A stretch of DNA of 64,000 nucleotides, taken from positions 248,001-312,000 of the forward strand of contig NZ_BDAZ01000017.1 of the NCBI RefSeq assembly GCF_001612725.1, read 5' to 3'. Under the pieces are notes generated by a model that saw only the letters and a list, made by a program, of their open reading frames with translations, made no database searches and was not told the origin of the DNA. Positions 47,629-56,900 of this stretch are shown piece after piece (position 1 is the first letter of the stretch; each line of letters starts with the position of its first letter). The stretch is from Nocardia anaemiae NBRC 100462. GTDB taxonomy: Bacteria; Actinomycetota; Actinomycetes; Mycobacteriales; Mycobacteriaceae. The position numbers were made by a program, and so were the translations under genes.

Positions 47629-48440
47629 CAGGTGTGCTCCTGGCGTGCTCGTTGCCGTGCGCGGGCAATACTGCGGCGGAAAAACGGCCGGGACAGATCC
47701 TCCGGAAGATTGGCCCACCGCATGAAGAAGGTGGTCAGCGGATCCACGGTGATGTGATGGCGGCCCCGCTCCAGCCCGCGCACCGCCGCTTCGCCGACCT
47801 TGTCGGCGGGCATCGGCTTGATCGAACCGGTAATGGCCTTGGTCTCGGCCGGTTTGCGCAGGTTCTCCCTGGCGAGTCCGGGAGTGTCGGTATCGGCCGG
47901 GTACAGCACCGATACCGTCACCCCGTCCGGCTCTACCTCGTAGCGCAGGCACAGGCCGAGCTGACGGACGCTCGCCTTGGTCGGCCCGTAGCTCGAATAT
48001 CCGGGGATGCCGAGGAAGGCAGCCGTCGAACTCGTCAGCAGGACATGGCCTTCGCCACGTTCGACCATGCCGGGCAGTACACACCGAATGGCATTGACCG
48101 AACCGAGATAGTTGGCATCGCTTTGGATGCCGAACTCATCGCTGTCGATATCGAGGAAGAGGCCGGGCAGGGTGAGGCCCGCGCAGCAGGCGATTACCGC
48201 GCAGGCTCCGTTGCGTTCCTCCAGTTCCTTCACGGCGATCGCCAGCCCGGCTCGGTCGGTGACATCGGCGGTGCGCCAGTCTGCCCCGATCCGCTCGGCG
48301 GTGGCGCGCAGCGGCTCCTCCCGCCGGGCGATGACCGAGACGCGCGCGCCGCGCAGTGCGAACGCGGTGGCCACGGCGGCTCCGATGCCGTCGGAGCCGC
48401 CGGTGACGATGACATGCCTATCCGTCCAGCGCACAGTCAT
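47628..48440 (-). CDS. SDR resembling 3-ketosphinganine reductase (KDSR/Tsc10)
   Basis: 270 residues. Classical SDR: TGGSDGIG (13-20), Ser in LTSSTAAF, Tyr151/Lys155 in YGPTK. Several stretches match eukaryotic 3-ketodihydrosphingosine reductase rather than ordinary SDRs: CCAGLTLPGLF, ANYLGSV, and especially YPADTDTPGLARENLRKPAE (180-199), which parallels KDSR's YPPDTDTPGFAEEN..KP.ET. KDSR reduces the ketone made by serine palmitoyltransferase to a 2-amino-1,3-diol. An alpha-oxoamine synthase of that type is encoded three genes upstream in the same operon, so a matching ketone reduction is likely. Confidence 0.85.
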   Translation of the reverse strand: MTVRWTDRHVIVTGGSDGIGAAVATAFALRGARVSVIARREEPLRATAERIGADWRTADVTDRAGLAIAVKELEERNGACAVIACCAGLTLPGLFLDIDSDEFGIQSDANYLGSVNAIRCVLPGMVERGEGHVLLTSSTAAFLGIPGYSSYGPTKASVRQLGLCLRYEVEPDGVTVSVLYPADTDTPGLARENLRKPAETKAITGSIKPMPADKVGEAAVRGLERGRHHITVDPLTTFFMRWANLPEDLSRPFFRRSIARARQRARQEHT

Positions 48441-48442
48441 TT

Positions 48443-49408
48443 TCAGCTCCCGCCGGGTACGGCGAGTTCACCGAGACGGTCGCGCCAGGCGTGATAGCTG
48501 GCGGCCGTCCCGTCCTCCGGTATGCCGACGAAAGCCTTATCGATCAAGGCCGCGGCCTCGTCGATGGTGCGGCCGGTGTAGGTCCGCACGGCGACCTCGG
48601 TATGCGGAGTAGCGCTGTCGGCCTGCTGCCGGATCTTCGCGACCATGGTCGATCCCGCCGCCAACTGCTGATGGAACTGCGGCACCAGGGATCGAATCGC
48701 TTCCAGGTCTTCGACTTCCATACCACCGGCGAAGGTGGTCGCGATGCCGATGCCGTTCCACAGGTCGGCGTGCCTGCTCGGGTCGAATTCCGCGATTCGC
48801 GATGCGACGCCGCCGACCGAGCCGCCGCCGATGAACCAGAGTGCGCGCCCGATGCCCTGATCGGCGGCCCGTTTCAGCGGTGCGGTGTCCCCCATCCAGG
48901 ACGGGTACCGCTCGTCGACGTGCTGGCGGTCGATGTATTTCTCGGTGCGGAAGAAGGCGTTGTAGAAGCCGTATCCGTCGATCGCGAGCCAGCGGTACAC
49001 CGGATGCTTCGGAAAGACCTTCTTCCAAATCGGTTTCGGAATCTTGCCCATCGCCAGACCCACGCCGACATACATGGTCAGGTCGTGTTTGGCCGCAGGT
49101 CCGGTGAACAGGTCCGCGGCGCGATGGCCGAACGGGGTGATCGAATCGACCGCGGCCAGACCCGTCGCGGCGCCTTCGAATGCGAAGCCATGGTACTGCT
49201 CGGGCAGCTGTTGGATCTGCTCGATCAACTCCGCGTTGTTCTTACTGCAGACCGCGAGATGGATGCTGGTGGACAGGTGGGTGGCGACCCGCTCGAGTTC
49301 GGCGGCGGTCGCGGGACTCGGCGTCGCGAAGCCGGGCCGTTTCATCGGTTCCTGCTGGATGCGCGTGCCGAGCAGGGTGGAGCGAAGTGGCCCGATCAGA
49401 GATGGCAT
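48443..49408 (-). CDS. DUF1702-family protein
   Basis: 321 residues. Start LRSTLLGTRIQQEPMKRPGF, then YHGFAFEGAATGLAAVDSIT, YRWLAIDGYGFYNAFFRTEKY, GIGRALWFIGGGSVGGVASR and YHAWRDRL mark the DUF1702 family, found in enediyne and some other natural-product clusters. The family has no established reaction. No signal peptide or strong membrane helix. It ends 2 bp before the SDR start and begins 40 bp after the UnbU-like gene, the only notable gap in the operon. Confidence 0.88.
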   Translation of the reverse strand: MPSLIGPLRSTLLGTRIQQEPMKRPGFATPSPATAAELERVATHLSTSIHLAVCSKNNAELIEQIQQLPEQYHGFAFEGAATGLAAVDSITPFGHRAADLFTGPAAKHDLTMYVGVGLAMGKIPKPIWKKVFPKHPVYRWLAIDGYGFYNAFFRTEKYIDRQHVDERYPSWMGDTAPLKRAADQGIGRALWFIGGGSVGGVASRIAEFDPSRHADLWNGIGIATTFAGGMEVEDLEAIRSLVPQFHQQLAAGSTMVAKIRQQADSATPHTEVAVRTYTGRTIDEAAALIDKAFVGIPEDGTAASYHAWRDRLGELAVPGGS

Positions 49409-49448
49409 ATGATTCTCGATTCTCTTGCGGCGGTGTCGGTTCCGGTTG

Positions 49449-50558
49449 TCATGACCGCACCGGTTCCTTCTCCGGTTCGACTTCGTCCGGCTCCGCTGCC
49501 GTCGCAGACTCCTCCGCTTCCGCAGGCTCGTCCGCCGCCGCGACTGCCTCGTGCACGTCCACCACCGCGACGGTCGCGCGATTGGCCAGCCATTCCCGAA
49601 TATTGCGGGACCACCAGAACATTCCGCGACTCGCGCACACGATCACCAGCGCGAAGAACAAGCCGAAGGAGACGTGCAGGGCCATCAGCACGCCGTACAT
49701 CACGCCGACCGAGGCGCCGAAGATGATCTGGTCGCGCTTGGCGAACGGTGTCGTAGCCGGGTCGGTGATCATGTAATTGGTGTAGAGCACGAAGGCGATA
49801 CCGGTCATCGGCAGCAGCGCCGCGATGATCGAGATGTTGCTGTCCAGCAGACCGCGCACCACCGCCTGCAGCACGTACGCACCCAGCCAGGCCATGATCA
49901 GCGGTGTCTTCTTGGTCAGCTTGGCGTTGAGCATGGTGCCCGCGCCGAGCAGACCGAGCACGATCAGCGCGTCGGCCGGACCCGAGACGTTCTCGACGAA
50001 GTGATACGGACCGACCACGGCGATCGTCGGGAAGACCAGCAGCGCGACCACGATCCCGAAGTTCGACGGGTTCATGAAGTGCTTGACCTTGCCGTTGATC
50101 TTGGCCCGCAGCACCCATTTCGTGCCGACCGCGACCGTGATGCCGAACATGATCGGCAGGAACTGGTCCGCCGCGTACATCAGGAAGTTGAAGGCGACGC
50201 CGGTGATGTGCGCGGGCAGCAGGAAGACGATCAGACCGCGAAGTCCGTTGCCCCGGTAGCCCGCCGGGCGGCGATAGGCCCATGCCGCAAGCGTTTCCAG
50301 GATCATCTCGACCGCATACGCGGTGCCCGCGCCGAGGAAGGGCCACAGCCACGGCTGCTCGAATCCGAGCCACAGGAAGCCCAGAATATTGAAGATCGTC
50401 AGCGAGGCCGCGAAGTTGCGCAGCGCGAGATAGCGCGGATCACGTCCTTCGATATTGATGCCCAACCACTTTCGCCGCCAAGCTTGCGCCGATGTGGGCG
50501 CGGCGCCGTTGGTGCTTTCTACCACGGCTGTTCCGTTCGAATGTGCTTGAACACTCAC
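49449..50558 (-). CDS. RnfD/NqrB-like membrane protein, UnbU type
   Basis: 369 residues from GTG 50558 overlapping the previous stop (GTGA). About ten membrane helices run from ~45 to ~320. HFMNPSNFGIVVALL and YMITDPATTPFAKRDQIIFG resemble the flavin-binding parts of RnfD/NqrB; the C-terminus is an acidic Glu/Ala/Pro tail. This type is the UnbU protein conserved in enediyne clusters, usually next to UnbV. A membrane electron-transfer role is inferred from homology only. Confidence 0.88.
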   Translation of the reverse strand: MSVQAHSNGTAVVESTNGAAPTSAQAWRRKWLGINIEGRDPRYLALRNFAASLTIFNILGFLWLGFEQPWLWPFLGAGTAYAVEMILETLAAWAYRRPAGYRGNGLRGLIVFLLPAHITGVAFNFLMYAADQFLPIMFGITVAVGTKWVLRAKINGKVKHFMNPSNFGIVVALLVFPTIAVVGPYHFVENVSGPADALIVLGLLGAGTMLNAKLTKKTPLIMAWLGAYVLQAVVRGLLDSNISIIAALLPMTGIAFVLYTNYMITDPATTPFAKRDQIIFGASVGVMYGVLMALHVSFGLFFALVIVCASRGMFWWSRNIREWLANRATVAVVDVHEAVAAADEPAEAEESATAAEPDEVEPEKEPVRS

Positions 50559-52564
50559 TGGTGCACCTCCCGGGCATCGGAGTCGAGAACGAGGGTGTGT
50601 TGCCCCGGTCGCAGCTGCAGCTGCTGGGTGTGCACGGCGCCGTGGTTATCGCGCCACGCGAGTTGTACCGACAGTGCGGTCGCCGGATCGATATCGCCGA
50701 GTCCGACGTGGATATCGGTGGACCGCTTGCCCGCGTGCCCACTGCCGCCATCTACCTGGGCCACATGGGTTTTGCCGTCCGGCATCGTCACGGTGACCTC
50801 GGCGCCGAGGGCCGGAGACCCGAGCACGGGCTTGCCCGCGACCGTCGTCTCGCCGGCGGCAGCGGTGCTCGGCGGGGTGAGCAACCGCAGGCCGAGGTAC
50901 TGCCCGGGATGCGGTGCGTCGTTGCGGTAGAAGACCGGAGCTTCCCACTGCCTCGCGACCGCGAAGCTGAGGTTGCCGGTTCCGGTCGAGTCACCGACCG
51001 CGATGCCGCGGGTGGGTGTCGCCGCGAAGGTGTCCAGGGCGGGCGAGATATTGGTGAACTTGCCGCTGTCGTCCTGGGCGAAGAAACCGATGCGGTTATT
51101 GCCCGCCAGGTCGGATTCCTCGGTGAACTTCGGCCAGGCCCACGGGTACTTGGTGAAATCGTCGTTCATCGTGGCCATTTCCTGCACCTGCGGCCACCGG
51201 GTGCTCGAACCCTTGAACATCCCGTTGGTCTGCACGATCTGCGGTCGGCCGCTGTTGTCGAAGTCGGCGACCTTGGTATCCCAGCACCAGCCGTCCCAGG
51301 CGATGCCCTTCTCCACGGCCCGGTTCTTGAACGGTGCGATACCGGACTCCAATTGCGCCGCAGCTTGTTTCGGATCGGCCGCGGTGTTGTAGAAGGCGAG
51401 GTTGGCCTCAACGATGCCCCACCGCTGCGCGATATTGCTGACGAACAGATCGGGCATACCGTCGCCGTCGAGATCGGCGAAATCCGCGCCCATGCCCTTG
51501 AACGAATCATGGCCGAGCACAAAGGACTTCGGGTCGGTCGGGCCGCGTTCACCTTCGGCGAGGCCGAAGCTGATGTGTCCCGGTGTCGACTTGTTCACGA
51601 ACAGGCGGTCCGGGCCCATATCGTTGGCGACATACAGTTCGGGTAGTTGGTCGCCGGTGAGGTCCTGGGTCGCGGAAGCGAGTGTCCAGCCGTTCGCCTT
51701 TCCTTCCGGGAGCGCGTTGACGACCTCGCGGTACACCGCGGTCGGCTCGGCGCCGCCGGTGCTCTGCTGGAAGGTGAGGATACGGTCGGTACCGGCATTG
51801 GTCGCGGTGGAGAACGATTCGTTCAGCGTCAGGCTGTGCTGACCGTCCGGACCGATGAAATCGCTGTCCGGGAAGTAGTTTCCGAGGTAGACATCCGGGT
51901 TGCCGTCACCGTCGAAGTCGGCGACGGAGGCGGCCAGGGTGAACCAGCGCGCGCCCTGATAGCTGCCGTCCGCGGTGGTCGGTGGCTCCACCATTTCCAC
52001 CGGCCGGAAGGCCTTGTTGTCCAGGTGCTTGGCACCCGCGCGCGGCAGATACAGGATCGGGGTGCGCCCGCCGTAGTACACCATCAGGCCGATGCGCCCC
52101 GAGTGGTCGAAATCGCCTGGGACACAGCCGGTCGGGGCCATCCGGTCGTCGGTCGGCAGCGGCGCCGGATCGAGCACGAACGGCGCGTAGCGGCTGGTGT
52201 CGCTGTCCGGTGTCGGCGTCACGATCACCGTATCGGATCGAGAATCGACCAGGCACAGATCATCGGCGCGGCCGTTGCCGTCGATATCGTTGATCGCCGC
52301 CGCGGAGTTGACCGACGACATCCAGGCGACGACATGCTCATACCGCGGCTCGATATGCCGGATCTTGTGCTCGGGCAAGCCGGGTGGCAGCGCGATCGGC
52401 ATCTCGGTGAAATGGAACCGGCTCGCCAGCGGGCTATTCGGATCGGTCTCGACCGGGGCGATCATGGCCGAGTGGGCCGGTACGAACAGCACCGCCATCA
52501 GCGTTACCGATGCCAATGGCACCAACGCTTTTCGCAATAGAGAAGAACTGACCGGCAATTTCAC
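50555..52564 (-). CDS. Exported CRTAC1/ASPIC-UnbV FG-GAP repeat protein, UnbV type
   Basis: 669 residues, GTG start overlapping the oxoamine synthase stop. A signal peptide (LLRKALVPLASVTLMAVLFV) precedes a beta-propeller of Ca-binding FG-GAP repeats: DIDGNGRADDLCL, DFDHSGRIGLMVY, DFDGDGNPDVYLGN, DLTGDQLPELYVAND, DLDGDGMPDLFVSN, DFDNSGRPQIVQTNG. The C-terminal ~70 residues form the ASPIC/UnbV domain (VTMPDGKTHVAQVDGGSGHA to the end). It acts outside the membrane or on its outer face. In enediyne clusters this partner accompanies UnbU; the function there is also unproved. Confidence 0.9.
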   Translation of the reverse strand: MKLPVSSSLLRKALVPLASVTLMAVLFVPAHSAMIAPVETDPNSPLASRFHFTEMPIALPPGLPEHKIRHIEPRYEHVVAWMSSVNSAAAINDIDGNGRADDLCLVDSRSDTVIVTPTPDSDTSRYAPFVLDPAPLPTDDRMAPTGCVPGDFDHSGRIGLMVYYGGRTPILYLPRAGAKHLDNKAFRPVEMVEPPTTADGSYQGARWFTLAASVADFDGDGNPDVYLGNYFPDSDFIGPDGQHSLTLNESFSTATNAGTDRILTFQQSTGGAEPTAVYREVVNALPEGKANGWTLASATQDLTGDQLPELYVANDMGPDRLFVNKSTPGHISFGLAEGERGPTDPKSFVLGHDSFKGMGADFADLDGDGMPDLFVSNIAQRWGIVEANLAFYNTAADPKQAAAQLESGIAPFKNRAVEKGIAWDGWCWDTKVADFDNSGRPQIVQTNGMFKGSSTRWPQVQEMATMNDDFTKYPWAWPKFTEESDLAGNNRIGFFAQDDSGKFTNISPALDTFAATPTRGIAVGDSTGTGNLSFAVARQWEAPVFYRNDAPHPGQYLGLRLLTPPSTAAAGETTVAGKPVLGSPALGAEVTVTMPDGKTHVAQVDGGSGHAGKRSTDIHVGLGDIDPATALSVQLAWRDNHGAVHTQQLQLRPGQHTLVLDSDAREVHQ

Positions 52565-53940
52565 GAGTGGTGACTCTCTTCCGTGGGGAGACCGTCGAAC
52601 ACCGACCGCAGGGTGTCCAACGCATGATCGAGCTGCGCCTCGGTATGACGGCAGTTGATGAAGAACCGCAAGCGCGCCTCGCCCTCGGGCACCACCGGAT
52701 GCCCGATGGCATTGGCCATCACATTGCGCTGCAGCAGTTCCATCGAGGCGCGCACCGCGGGTTCGTTCGCGCCGGTGATGATCGGGGTAATCGGTGTGGC
52801 CTGGCCGTTGCCGGTGTCGAAACCGAGTTCGCGGGCCCGGCGGTGGAAGTACTCGGCGTTGTGCCGCAGTGTCGCGACGCGTTGCGGCTCGTCGTGCAGC
52901 ACGGCCAAGCCCTCCAGCGCGGCCGCCGCCGCGGACGGCGCCGGTGAGGCGGTGTACATGCTCAGACCGGCGGCGGAGTATTTGAACCCTTCGACGAGTT
53001 CGCGATTGGCCGCCAGATATCCGCCGACGCTGCCGAGCGCCTTCGACAGTGTGCCCATCCAGACATCGACGGCGTCGCCGGGCAGATCGAACAGCTCACG
53101 CGCGCCGAACCCGCGCTCGCCGAGAACACCGAACGAATGCGCTTCGTCGATCATGATCGAACAGTCGTATTTCCTTGCCACCTCGATGATTTCGGGTAGC
53201 CGGACCACATCGCCGTCCATGCTGTACACGCCCTCGATCAGCACAAGGGCCCGATCGAAGCTGCGCCGCGACATCGCCAGAATCGCGTCCAGCGATTCGG
53301 GATCGTTGTGCCGGAAGGTGACTCGTTTGCAGCCAGCCCATTCGGTGCCGGAGACGATGCTGTTGTGGATCAGCGAGTCGCACACCGCGATATCGCGCTT
53401 GCCGAGTAGGAAGGCGACCGCCGCCGCGTTGGTGAGGAAGCCGCTGGCCGTCACGATGGCGGCCTCGGTGTCATAGATCCGCGCGAGCTCGCGCTCCAAC
53501 TCCCCGTAGAGCGGTAACTCCCCCGCGACCATCCGAACCGCGGCCGCGGATGTCCCGTAGCGACCGATCGCGGCAATGGCGGCGGCATGGACTCGCGGCT
53601 CGGCGGCCAGATCCAGATAGCCGAAACTGCTGAAGTTCAGCATGTCCCGATTGGCGAAGCTGGTCACCGCCCCGCTGATGCCGTCGTGCGGCAGGTAGTA
53701 GGGATTGAGTACGCCTGCCTCGCGCGTCCAGGCGTCGAAGGCGGCGAATTTCGCATTGGCCTCGAGCACACCCGGATGATCACGGAAGGAGGTCTGCGGG
53801 CTCGGACCGCGAGCGGTCCGCACATCGGCCGAACCGCGGTCGTGTCCGGGCGCCGTCGCAGTGGCCGCACCATTGCCCGCATCGTGCTTGGCCATCAGGG
53901 CACGGGCGAGCGCACGGGGATCGATGCTCTCAGTTGTCAT
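52561..53940 (-). CDS. Alpha-oxoamine synthase (serine palmitoyltransferase/AONS family)
   Basis: 459 residues from ATG 53940, ATGA-coupled to the PKS stop. This PLP enzyme condenses an amino acid with an acyl thioester and loses CO2. Key parts: LNFSSFGYLDLAAEPRV, MIDEAHSFGVLGERGFGA (Asp265, His268), MGTLSKALGSVGGY with PLP Lys300, and MYTASPAPSA. A ~95-residue N-terminal extension, including FRDHPGVLEANAKF, resembles PKS-associated members. Its position immediately after the PKS suggests it takes the chain off the ACP and joins it to an amino acid such as Ser, Ala or Gly, as Fum8 does in fumonisin synthesis. The amino acid cannot be read from sequence. Confidence 0.92.
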   Translation of the reverse strand: MTTESIDPRALARALMAKHDAGNGAATATAPGHDRGSADVRTARGPSPQTSFRDHPGVLEANAKFAAFDAWTREAGVLNPYYLPHDGISGAVTSFANRDMLNFSSFGYLDLAAEPRVHAAAIAAIGRYGTSAAAVRMVAGELPLYGELERELARIYDTEAAIVTASGFLTNAAAVAFLLGKRDIAVCDSLIHNSIVSGTEWAGCKRVTFRHNDPESLDAILAMSRRSFDRALVLIEGVYSMDGDVVRLPEIIEVARKYDCSIMIDEAHSFGVLGERGFGARELFDLPGDAVDVWMGTLSKALGSVGGYLAANRELVEGFKYSAAGLSMYTASPAPSAAAAALEGLAVLHDEPQRVATLRHNAEYFHRRARELGFDTGNGQATPITPIITGANEPAVRASMELLQRNVMANAIGHPVVPEGEARLRFFINCRHTEAQLDHALDTLRSVFDGLPTEESHHS

Positions 53941-56900
53941 GCGGTAGTCCTCACGCTGCTGTCGGTGGCGGTACTTGCTTCTTCGTGCGCGATTTGCGCG
54001 GCGATCTTGACGCCGAGGCCCGCCAGCGAAAGTCCGGCCCCGATCGAGAGGACCGACATCTTGACGCCGAGGCTTTTGACCACGCGCGCACCGAATTCCA
54101 TGGCCATCAGCGAATCGAGTCCCAACTCCATGGTCGGCGTGGCCAGATCCACGGTGTCCGGGTCGACGCCGAGGACCACCCCCAGTTGTTCGGCGAGCAG
54201 ACAGGCGACCACCTCGCCGCGGAATTCCGGGTCCAGCGCGAGTATTTCGGCCCGCAGTGCGCTCGTGCCCGCCGCGCCACCGCCCGCGGCGGTGACCAGT
54301 TCGACGAACCGAGGCGCGCGCGCCGACGAGCGGTGCGCGAGGGCCCATTGCGCCCAGTCGATATCGAGCAGAGCGAGCTGGGTGATGTCGAAACGCAGAC
54401 ATTCCCGCAGCAGCACGGTCGCGAAATCCATATCCAGTGAGCCGTATCCGGTCATCTCGGCATAGCGCGATACCGCGCGGGAGTCGGCCATACCGCCGTC
54501 GCCGCGCATGAATCCCCAGTCCACCGACAGCGCGGGCCTACCCTGTGCGCGCCGGGCCCATGCGAGCGCATCGAGCGCGGAATTGGCTGACGCATAACCC
54601 AATTGGGGCGCGAGCCCGGCAATGCCGCTGGCCGAGGAGTACAGCACGAACAGGTCGAGCTCGACGCCCGCGGCGGTGGTGGCCCGATCGAGATTGGTCG
54701 CGCCGAGCACCTTCGGATCGAAGATCTCGCGCAGGGACTCGGCAGTGACCTCCGGAATCTCGGTGTTGTTGACCACGCCCGCGGCATGGATCACACCGCG
54801 CAGCGGCGCACCGCTGGCCTGAATGCGCGCGATGAGCTCGGCGACCGCGTCGTAGTCGGCGACATCGACGCGTTCCTCGCGCACGTCGACACCTTCGTCG
54901 GCGAACCGCGCCAACTGTTCGCGCGCTGCCTCGGTGCCGGCGCCACCGCGGCCGACGAGCACCAGGTGACGCACTCCGGCGCGCACCAGCTGACGCGCGG
55001 TGGCCAGGCCGAAGGCACCGAAGCCGCCGGTCACCAGATAGCTTGCGGCGGGGTCGAATTCGAATTCACCAGGGATGTGGCGCACCGCCGGTTGCTCTTC
55101 GCGCAGATCGAGCACGACCCGACCGATCTGGGCGGAGCGCGCCACCGTTTCGAAGGCCGCGGTCAGCTCGTCGAGTGCGAACGGTGTGTTCGGCAGTGCG
55201 GTGTACTCGCCATGGAACATCGCGTCCACCACGCGCCGGGCCGCCCGGCGAACCTGCTCGGGTCGTCGGGCCAGGATGCGGTCGATGTCGACGGCGAAGA
55301 ATGCGAGATTCCGGTCGAACGGGCGCAGGTCGATGGTGCCCGAGCCGTAGATGTCGGCCTTGCCGATATCAACGATGCGGCCGAATTCGCCCGCGACCCG
55401 GAAGTTCTGCTGCAGGATCTCGCCGGGCGCCGAACTGTAGACGACGTCGACGCCCGCATCGTCGGTCAAGCGCAGCACCTCGTCCACGAACCCGATCGAC
55501 CGGGAACCCAGCACCGCGTGCGCGCCGAGCGCCCGCACCTGGGCGCGCCGCTGCTCGGTACCGGCGGTGGCGATCACCCGTGCCCCCATCCGCAGCGCGA
55601 CCTGGACGGCGGCCATACCCATACCACCCGCCGCGCCGTGGATCAGCACCGTTTCGCCCGGTTGCACCCGAGCCAGCTCGCCGAGCCCGATTTCGGCGGT
55701 GAACAGCGGCATGACCGAGGTGCAGTGCAGCGGGTCGAAGGTGCCGGGCGGGAAGATATCCATCCGGGTGGTCGCGCCGGTGTCCGGCCGAATCGTCACA
55801 TAACGCTGGACGATTCCGGGCGCCACCACCGAAATCTCGTCTCCCGGTGCGATATCGGTGATATTGCCGCCGACCCGGGTCACGACGCCGTAGCCGTCCA
55901 TACCGATGTCGGTGCCGAAAAATGTTCCGTCCAGCTCCTTTTCGGTGAGCACCCCCAGCACCTTGAGGGTGTCCTTGTAGTTCAGGCCGACCGCTTGCAT
56001 CCGGATCTCGACCTCGTCCGGTCCGGGAGCGACCCGATCGCAGGTGCGCAGTGCGAGTTCCGGCAGCAGCCGCGAGCGTGGGATATCGAGTCGGAACGAC
56101 TGTTCGGGGTCGGTGAGCGGCCGGGGCACATCCCAGCCCGCCAGCCGGTCGGTGAGGGTACGGCGCCAGCGGATCGTCCAGCGCGCGCCCGCGCGCAGCG
56201 CCACCTCGTCGATGGTGGTGTCGGTGTAGATCTGCTCGAGGATGTCGGCCGCAGCGGAGCTGGGTTCGGTATCGACGAGCCGCCACTGCCCGGCCGGAAG
56301 TTCGTTGAGCAGTTCGCGGCGCGCGCCGGTCAGTGCGGAATGCTCGAGTCGAGCGAACCGGTCGATCGGCAGGCACAGCGCGTATTCGGTGACCACGACG
56401 GCGTGGATCACCAGGGGCAGCTCATCGGAAAGCAGCCCCTTGAGCGCCTGCGCGACCTGGGCCAGTCCATACACATTGCGCATGCCGTCGAGTTCGGATC
56501 CGGCGACGACAACGAGCCGCAGGCGCTCGACTTCGGGTCGGGCGTGCGCTGCGCGCAGTAGTTCGAGCAGCTGTTCGCTGTCGGCTGCCGAGGCATGCTC
56601 GCCGACCGTCACCACCTCGGCCCGGATCCGCACATTGGCGATTTCCTTGGCTCGCTGGGCGATTTCCGCACCGAGGTTGACAACGAGCAGGAACTCCTCG
56701 TCACCGGGCAGGTCCTGCATCGCCGGTTCCGCGGTGTCGGTCACGATCTCCCACACCGGTTCGTAGAACAGGTGGTCGAGCTGCTCGGAGAGCGCCGACT
56801 GCGGTGTGAGTGCGCGGAATCGCACCCCCGACATGGTCAGTGCGACATCGCCGCTCGCGGATGCGATGTGGATATCGGCGCGCAGCGGATCTCCCGGTAT

